A stretch of 25,881 nt of DNA from Gammaproteobacteria bacterium RIFCSPHIGHO2_12_FULL_38_11 (GTDB taxonomy: Bacteria; Pseudomonadota; Gammaproteobacteria; Coxiellales; Coxiellaceae), in contig MGXX01000029.1 of NCBI GenBank assembly GCA_001801515.1, positions 35,403-61,283 on the forward strand, written 5' to 3'. The position numbers were made by a program, and so were the translations under genes. Below the pieces are notes generated by a model. That model was given only the letters and a program-made list of their open reading frames with translations, was not told the origin of the DNA and ran no database searches. Of the stretch, positions 21,912-25,881 are shown piece after piece (within the stretch, counting starts at the first letter, position 1; every line of letters begins with the position of its first letter).

Positions 21912-24464
21912 TTAATTGCAAACAGCTGTTGCAAGCTGCGTTAATTGCAAAGAAGATTGTCTAGTTGAAAACTGTTGTCTAAACCCAGGAACATCATTAA
22001 TTAAACCGGAAAGCATCGTAATTAATGTGTGTAAATGACTTTCATCACGAATACTTTCATCTTTTGGTGTAAAGTAAGTTTTAGCTAATAGCGTAAGATC
22101 GCTTTTTATTCTTCTTATTGTCCAAGCACTGTCATGATTTTCTGCGCTAATTTCCTGTGAAATGGAATTTAACCCTCTGCAGAAATCATTGGCTGCTTTA
22201 ACTTTAGAATTCACCACTCCTGGCACAATTTTTCTTGCAACATAAGATTCAAAAGCAGTTTTGAAAAAAAGAATGATGTCAGCAGGTGTTGCATTTTGAT
22301 GAATAAAATTCTGATATACTTCTTGCGAAATATGTCGAGCAAAATATTCATAGGCTTGTTTAGGATGATTTGAATTATCGTGTGAGTCACGATTTACAAT
22401 TAATTGTTCATAGTTAAATGGAAACCCAGCGTTTGGTTTTTGTAGACTTAAATCAGTCCGAAAACCAGGGGAAGGGATTGTTAAATAAGACTCGATTAAT
22501 GCTTTTACATCACCCGCATTCATTTCTCTAATTCCGGTTTTTATATAGGCTTTAATTGTGTCAATTAATCCTTGTTTTTCAAAATCATCCAAGAAAATAT
22601 AATGCAAATTTTCTGTTAATAATGTTGTTGCTTCACCTTGATCATCAACAAGTTTAATGAGTGATTCATTTTTTAAATTTTCCAAAACAGACATCATTCG
22701 CAATAAAGTTGAAGGGACGTCGCTCAAGCTTAATAACCCCAAGCGATAACATCCCTGATGATAACCAACGCCGCGAGAAGCAACTGAATTCAGCAGCATG
22801 AGTGCATCATCACGCGTTTTTTGCCTTGCTTGCATTACTTTTAAATTCATCGCATTAAATCTCGCATGCATTGCAACAGCGTCCGCCGTAGATTGATGCG
22901 TGATTACCATTTGACTACGAGGTCTATCAGGTCCGTGTGCAATTACAGCAGTAGAAATAGTCAAATCATTATCCAATAAATATTTTTCTAGATTATCGAA
23001 ATGGATATCATCTAAAACAGCAGTATCACCGGTACATAAAATCAGTTCTTTTTGTGCTAGATTTTGCATCATGTATCCCATATACAATGAGTGACATGTA
23101 TCATCCGCTAATGTTCGAGCGCTAGCATGTTTTGCGGGAAATGCACTAATTCTATATGTCGCTTTATTTCCATTTTCATCTGTTAATTTTATATCTGCAT
23201 AATCATCCCAGCTTGCAAATTCAATTACATTTTTAAGATGAAAAGCTTCAGCATGTTTTTTATCTCCCACTGGAACAATAAAAAGTGTTCCGGGATTTTC
23301 TGCATAGGCTTCAGTTAAAGATTCACAGCACATATGATCGTGGTGATTATGCGTAATTAAAACAACATTGATTGCTGGATATTCATCAGTACCAAAAGCG
23401 GGATCAGTCTGTCTGTTGTAAGCGATACTGCCTGCAGTTGATATTATTTTTTCTTTAATGCTGCTGTTTCCAGTGAATGTGTGTTTATGTACTGGATCAG
23501 TATTAATGCACAATGGGACGCTGCCAGAAAGTGTAATTACCTCACTTGCATGACTGACATGTGAAACCACTGTGCCTTCTATTTGTTGACGCATAAATTT
23601 AACAGGGGATTGTATACGATAGTATTTTCCCTGAAAAACAACTGTTTTTTCATCCTCAGTCAGTTGAAGACCGTTGGCAATTTTTTTTCTAGCAGAGCGA
23701 AATAATTTTTGTTCCAATTCATGCGCTTTTACATCAGCAGGCTTGAAATAATCATCACGTTCTTGACCGCTATGCACACCAGGCAAACGTTGAGCAAGAA
23801 ACTTGAATACATTTGTCGCATTGCTGAGTTGCGTTGCAGCACCAATTTTTTTATTTGCGTCTTGAAATGCCTTTTCATCTTGGTGGGGTTTCCCGTTAGG
23901 CGTGGCTTTTGGATGATAAAAGTATTGTGTTGCATTTTTCCCCGTTTCTTCTTTTTTAAAAACATAAGCCGCTCTAAATGTATTGGGAATGCTACCAACA
24001 TTTATCTCCATCGTTACTTTAGTTTTTTGCAAAAGAAAGGGATTTGAAATAATAGGGATCGTTTGTAGCGCAGCTAGATCAGTTGATTCGGCAGTAATTC
24101 CAACAACACGGTTCAAAAAACCATTTAACCGAGACACTTGCGTTAAATAATATTGAAAATAAGGGTTGATGATTTCATCATTTTGGAAAGCTGACGTATT
24201 TTGAAGTATGTGTTTCGTTAATTCTGCGTCGATTTGACTTATCTTTTTTATTTTTTCTTGCAATTGTTTTATGTCTATTGGTGTTTGTCGCATTATCTGC
24301 ATAATTATTTTAATTTGATTTGCAGTGAAAACAGCTAATTGTTCATAGGCGCTTGCTTCACTTGACGCTGGTAAATGGGCATTAATAGAATCTACAAGAT
24401 CATTGAACGTTGTTGTAGACATTGGATGGATGAAGTTTTCTAGTGCTGTCTGTACCTGTCTCAT
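21912..24464 (-). CDS. Large metallo-beta-lactamase-fold protein with NAPE-PLD/UlaG-like signature, candidate effector
   Basis: 850 residues, ATG at 24464 with AGTGAG upstream. Residues about 1-280 are helical and unassigned. From about 297 an MBL fold follows in NAPE-PLD/UlaG order: VVSHVSHASEVITLSG (299-314), CINTDPV (319-325), LITHNHHDHM with the HxHxDH motif (H372, H374, D376, H377), FPAKHASAR (H446), LCTGDTAV (D480) and TADAVAMHARFNAMNLKV (H533). All the metal-binding residues of the family are present. NAPE-PLD releases N-acylethanolamines from membrane N-acyl-phosphatidylethanolamine; bacterial relatives include UlaG-type lactonases. The last 300 residues are again unassigned. No signal peptide. 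Size, flanking regions and position near dot/icm and a U-box gene suggest a Dot/Icm substrate (inference). The substrate is unproven. Confidence 0.72.
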   Translation of the reverse strand: MRQVQTALENFIHPMSTTTFNDLVDSINAHLPASSEASAYEQLAVFTANQIKIIMQIMRQTPIDIKQLQEKIKKISQIDAELTKHILQNTSAFQNDEIINPYFQYYLTQVSRLNGFLNRVVGITAESTDLAALQTIPIISNPFLLQKTKVTMEINVGSIPNTFRAAYVFKKEETGKNATQYFYHPKATPNGKPHQDEKAFQDANKKIGAATQLSNATNVFKFLAQRLPGVHSGQERDDYFKPADVKAHELEQKLFRSARKKIANGLQLTEDEKTVVFQGKYYRIQSPVKFMRQQIEGTVVSHVSHASEVITLSGSVPLCINTDPVHKHTFTGNSSIKEKIISTAGSIAYNRQTDPAFGTDEYPAINVVLITHNHHDHMCCESLTEAYAENPGTLFIVPVGDKKHAEAFHLKNVIEFASWDDYADIKLTDENGNKATYRISAFPAKHASARTLADDTCHSLYMGYMMQNLAQKELILCTGDTAVLDDIHFDNLEKYLLDNDLTISTAVIAHGPDRPRSQMVITHQSTADAVAMHARFNAMNLKVMQARQKTRDDALMLLNSVASRGVGYHQGCYRLGLLSLSDVPSTLLRMMSVLENLKNESLIKLVDDQGEATTLLTENLHYIFLDDFEKQGLIDTIKAYIKTGIREMNAGDVKALIESYLTIPSPGFRTDLSLQKPNAGFPFNYEQLIVNRDSHDNSNHPKQAYEYFARHISQEVYQNFIHQNATPADIILFFKTAFESYVARKIVPGVVNSKVKAANDFCRGLNSISQEISAENHDSAWTIRRIKSDLTLLAKTYFTPKDESIRDESHLHTLITMLSGLINDVPGFRQQFSTRQSSLQLTQLATAVCN

Positions 24465-24614
24465 ATTATTCTCACTTTGTTAAATTTATCAAATGCCAAA
24501 ATAAGGTTAGGGAATTACGTACATGCTCTGCGAATACCGACAGCATTATCCTGATGAGTAGGTTCGGATGCCAAGGTTAGTGCTTCCAGTGTGCATTTTT
24601 GTGGCTCACCACTA
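24465..24614. other. Intergenic gap with an orphan coding-like frame
   Basis: 150 bp between the MBL-fold gene and the helical-protein gene. On the minus strand an open frame runs from just after the 24615 stop to TAA at 24515-24517 (PQKCTLEALTLASEPTHQDN, then AVGIRRACT). It has no start codon and is one base out of frame with the upstream gene, whose end it may extend. No promoter or terminator is evident. Confidence 0.35.
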
Positions 24615-25223
24615 TTATTCTGTAATCAATTTTGCTAAATCTAATCGTGTAAATTTATTTTCGTATTTTTTTAAAATAATTTCAGCAGCAGCTTTTCCAA
24701 TAGCACTATCCACTGTATGGTAAAGTCGAGTGGCAACACATAATCCCATGGCCAACGCACCCACTAAATGTTGTTTTATTTTTTCTTTGCTGTGTGATTC
24801 TTCTAAATTCATAATTTTTTGCGTGGCATCAACTAATGCATCAAAAATTGTATACAGTTGATCAAGTCCAGCATCAAATTCTCTTTCTACAATCTTTGGT
24901 ACCCCAATTTTTTTTAAAGCATTTTCAAAAAAATCAGCTTGCAAGCTGCCATCACTTAATTTCATCAGATTCTTTGCATAAGTAGCACTATTGGTGCCCA
25001 GTGCTTCTTTCAATGTGATAATTTGTTGAAAAGAATTTCGCACCGTTTGATATTCTGGTGCCTCAAGTGGTAATTGTTTGAGTATTTCTTTAAACAGTAA
25101 TATGCAGTTATCAAGTGGTTGATTCATGAAAGGGATTGATAACACACTATTCCATTCACGATCCAGTATTTGCCATACTTGCTGATCTAAGGTATCAGTT
25201 TCTTTTTTAGCAAAAAAACGCAC
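24615..25223 (-). CDS. Helical hypothetical protein, candidate effector
   Basis: 202 residues from a GTG at 25223. The ATG at 25230 is in another frame because of the T7 run, and the GTG has GAGAG upstream. No signal peptide; apart from a short hydrophobic patch (LVGALAMGLCVATRLY, about 155-170) the protein is polar and helical, with alternating Glu/Lys. No family was recognised. The GTG overlaps by 1 nt the stop of a 22-codon leader frame, so translation may be coupled. The promoter upstream carries a PmrA-type box (separate entry), as does the divergent U-box gene. Followed after 150 nt by the MBL-fold gene on the same strand. Function unknown; the effector idea rests on context. Confidence 0.6.
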   Translation of the reverse strand: MRFFAKKETDTLDQQVWQILDREWNSVLSIPFMNQPLDNCILLFKEILKQLPLEAPEYQTVRNSFQQIITLKEALGTNSATYAKNLMKLSDGSLQADFFENALKKIGVPKIVEREFDAGLDQLYTIFDALVDATQKIMNLEESHSKEKIKQHLVGALAMGLCVATRLYHTVDSAIGKAAAEIILKKYENKFTRLDLAKLITE

Positions 25224-25291
25224 TATCCATTTCTCTCGATTGTTCGCCTACGCACGGCATTAAAAATACATGGTCCAATTTCTCTACTCAT
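25223..25291 (-). CDS. 22-residue leader peptide frame coupled to the next gene
   Basis: ATG at 25291 with GAGGGC 8-13 nt upstream, reading MSREIGPCIFNAVRRRTIER-NG, then TAG. The G of the TAG is the first base of the downstream GTG start. A good ribosome site and the one-base overlap suggest translation with re-initiation on the next gene. It could also be the true N-terminus of that gene separated by a frameshift. Small; uncertain. Confidence 0.45.
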   Translation of the reverse strand: MSREIGPCIFNAVRRRTIERNG

Positions 25292-25324
25292 AAATTTGCC
25301 CTCAGTGATGAACTTTAAGCGGAA

Positions 25325-25356
25325 ATTATAGTATGTATTTATTAACGTAGTATTAA
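25325..25356 (-). promoter_or_regulatory. PmrA-like box and -10 of the leftward cluster
   Basis: On the minus strand: ATTAAT-ACTAC-GTTAAT, i.e. TTAA at 25356-25353, 7 nt, TTAA at 25345-25342, then 11 nt and TATAAT at 25330-25325. The box also lies inside an 11-bp perfect inverted repeat (25336-25346 with 25354-25364, GTATTTATTAA...TTAATAAATAC). The spacing is the same as in the divergent plus-strand promoter. It would drive the leader frame and the gene at 24615-25223. Confidence 0.6.
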
Positions 25357-25404
25357 TAAATACAATTTTCTCAATTGCTTTGCGCAGGACAAATAATAAT
25401 TTTG

Positions 25405-25437
25405 TTTAAGACTTCCTTAAGCCCAACCCTATATGAT
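25405..25437 (+). promoter_or_regulatory. PmrA-type box and -10 of the U-box gene
   Basis: TTTAAG-ACTTC-CTTAA at 25405-25420 fits the consensus YTTAAK-N5-YTTAA described for PmrA, a response regulator that activates dot/icm and effector genes in Legionella and Coxiella. The box is followed by 11 nt and TATGAT (25432-25437) as the -10, with the second half-site in the place of a -35. The start codon is 35 nt further on. Confidence 0.68.
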
Positions 25438-25471
25438 TTGTATACAAATAGGCATAATGAGGGTAATGCGA

Positions 25472-25881
25472 ATGAGACAAAGTACCGCCGATGTTCAAGC
25501 TGCAACACCCAGCAATGACCTTCCCGTTGTGGAACGCATCTCCTGTCCTGTTTTGTTAACTGTATTTTTTGAACCCGTGATGTCAGTACCCTGCGGTCAT
25601 CTTATCGAAGAAGATGCAAAAAATAAATTAGAAACGCCTGGTAAATGCCCATGCTGTAAAGAATCCGTGTTGACTTGGATGCCATGCCCAGCTGATTTTA
25701 AAGCTCTGTTACAAAAGGAATTCCAACAGGCACTTTCTCTCAAACTTGTATCATATAATGACATGCATTTTAATCCTGATCATTTTGCAAAGCTTGTAGC
25801 ACAAAAGAGAACTGTTGACGATAAAGGAAAAGTGACGCAAGAAGAAGGATTAAAAACACCGACTGGTTTACGCTTTATTAC
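25472..25881 (+). CDS. U-box (E3 ubiquitin ligase-like) domain protein, N-terminal part, candidate effector
   Basis: 136 codons, open to the window edge, so the C-terminus is unseen. The ATG at 25472 is chosen because GAGGG lies 8-13 nt upstream; in-frame ATGs at 25457 and 25466 are poorer. Residues 23-77 form a U-box: ISCPVLLTVFFEPVMSVPCG, H43 (PCGHLIEEDAKNKL), KCPCCKESVL (58-67) and MPCPADFKALLQ (70-81). This keeps the U-box order CP...DPV-like, PCGH, CP-C and the final proline-containing loop. U-box proteins recruit ubiquitin-charged E2 enzymes in eukaryotes; L. pneumophila uses U-box effectors such as LubX. No signal peptide. A PmrA-type box lies upstream. The domain call is good; translocation is inference. 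Confidence 0.82.
   Translation, partial: MRQSTADVQAATPSNDLPVVERISCPVLLTVFFEPVMSVPCGHLIEEDAKNKLETPGKCPCCKESVLTWMPCPADFKALLQKEFQQALSLKLVSYNDMHFNPDHFAKLVAQKRTVDDKGKVTQEEGLKTPTGLRFI

Noticed and set aside
1..25881. CRISPR array, rRNA or intact tRNA genes
   Set aside because: No regularly spaced repeats with unique spacers and no complete tRNA or rRNA was recognised; only the tRNA-Thr half at 6394-6437 is present.

Overview
The window is AT-rich DNA from a Legionellales-type gammaproteobacterium, an intracellular bacterium with a Dot/Icm type IVB secretion system (T4BSS). The left edge carries, on the minus strand, four consecutive Dot/Icm genes in the canonical order icmN(dotK)-icmM(dotJ)-icmL(dotI)-icmK(dotH), the last cut by the window edge. 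The icmM product is a full-length IcmL-like protein, not the short DotJ of Legionella pneumophila. This suggests a Coxiella/Rickettsiella/Aquicella-like lineage rather than Legionella itself (inference).

Region by region. (1) 1-2405: icmK, icmL, icmM and icmN on the minus strand. (2) 2406-2780: a divergent regulatory region, then a 1199-residue plus-strand protein whose N-terminal part looks like the SidE/Dup phosphodiesterase (PDE) domain, which acts on phosphoribosyl-linked ubiquitin. (3) 6394-8586: an integration scar, made of a tRNA-Thr 3' remnant, direct repeats, a P4-type tyrosine integrase, a serine-recombinase remnant and a decayed DUF4160/DUF2442 pair. (4) 8605-10650: a compact plus-strand run of housekeeping-like genes (DUF2905, MazG-like, hotdog thioesterase, ArsC-like, MauE/DoxX-like membrane protein), closed by a 66-nt palindrome. 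(5) 10786-12924: a DUF4143 ATPase and small membrane or hypothetical proteins. (6) 12927-18698: many small exported proteins on both strands (lipoproteins, secreted proteins, an outer-membrane barrel, an SPFH protein), with a 35-bp perfect GC-rich inverted repeat, a decayed gene, and a lipoprotein gene broken by a perfect 13-bp tandem duplication. (7) 18747-21136: a Tim44-like protein, membrane proteins, a 10-bp tandem repeat over a start codon, and an IS66 remnant. (8) 21254-25881: an effector-like cluster. It holds an 850-residue protein with a complete NAPE-PLD/UlaG-type metallo-beta-lactamase signature, a downstream protein with a papain/NlpC-like His...Asn-Cys pattern, a helical protein of unknown function, and, divergently, a U-box (E3 ubiquitin ligase-like) protein cut by the window end.

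How they may work together (inference): genes for the secretion machine sit near several large eukaryote-like proteins with ubiquitin- and lipid-directed folds. These are good candidates for substrates of the Dot/Icm system. The two divergent promoters at 25.3-25.4 kb share the same architecture, TTAA-N7-TTAA-N11-TATRAT. This matches the binding-site form of PmrA, a known activator of dot/icm and effector genes in Legionella and Coxiella, so the last cluster may be co-regulated with the secretion system. Several loci show recent decay or repeat-driven frame changes, consistent with a genome undergoing turnover.
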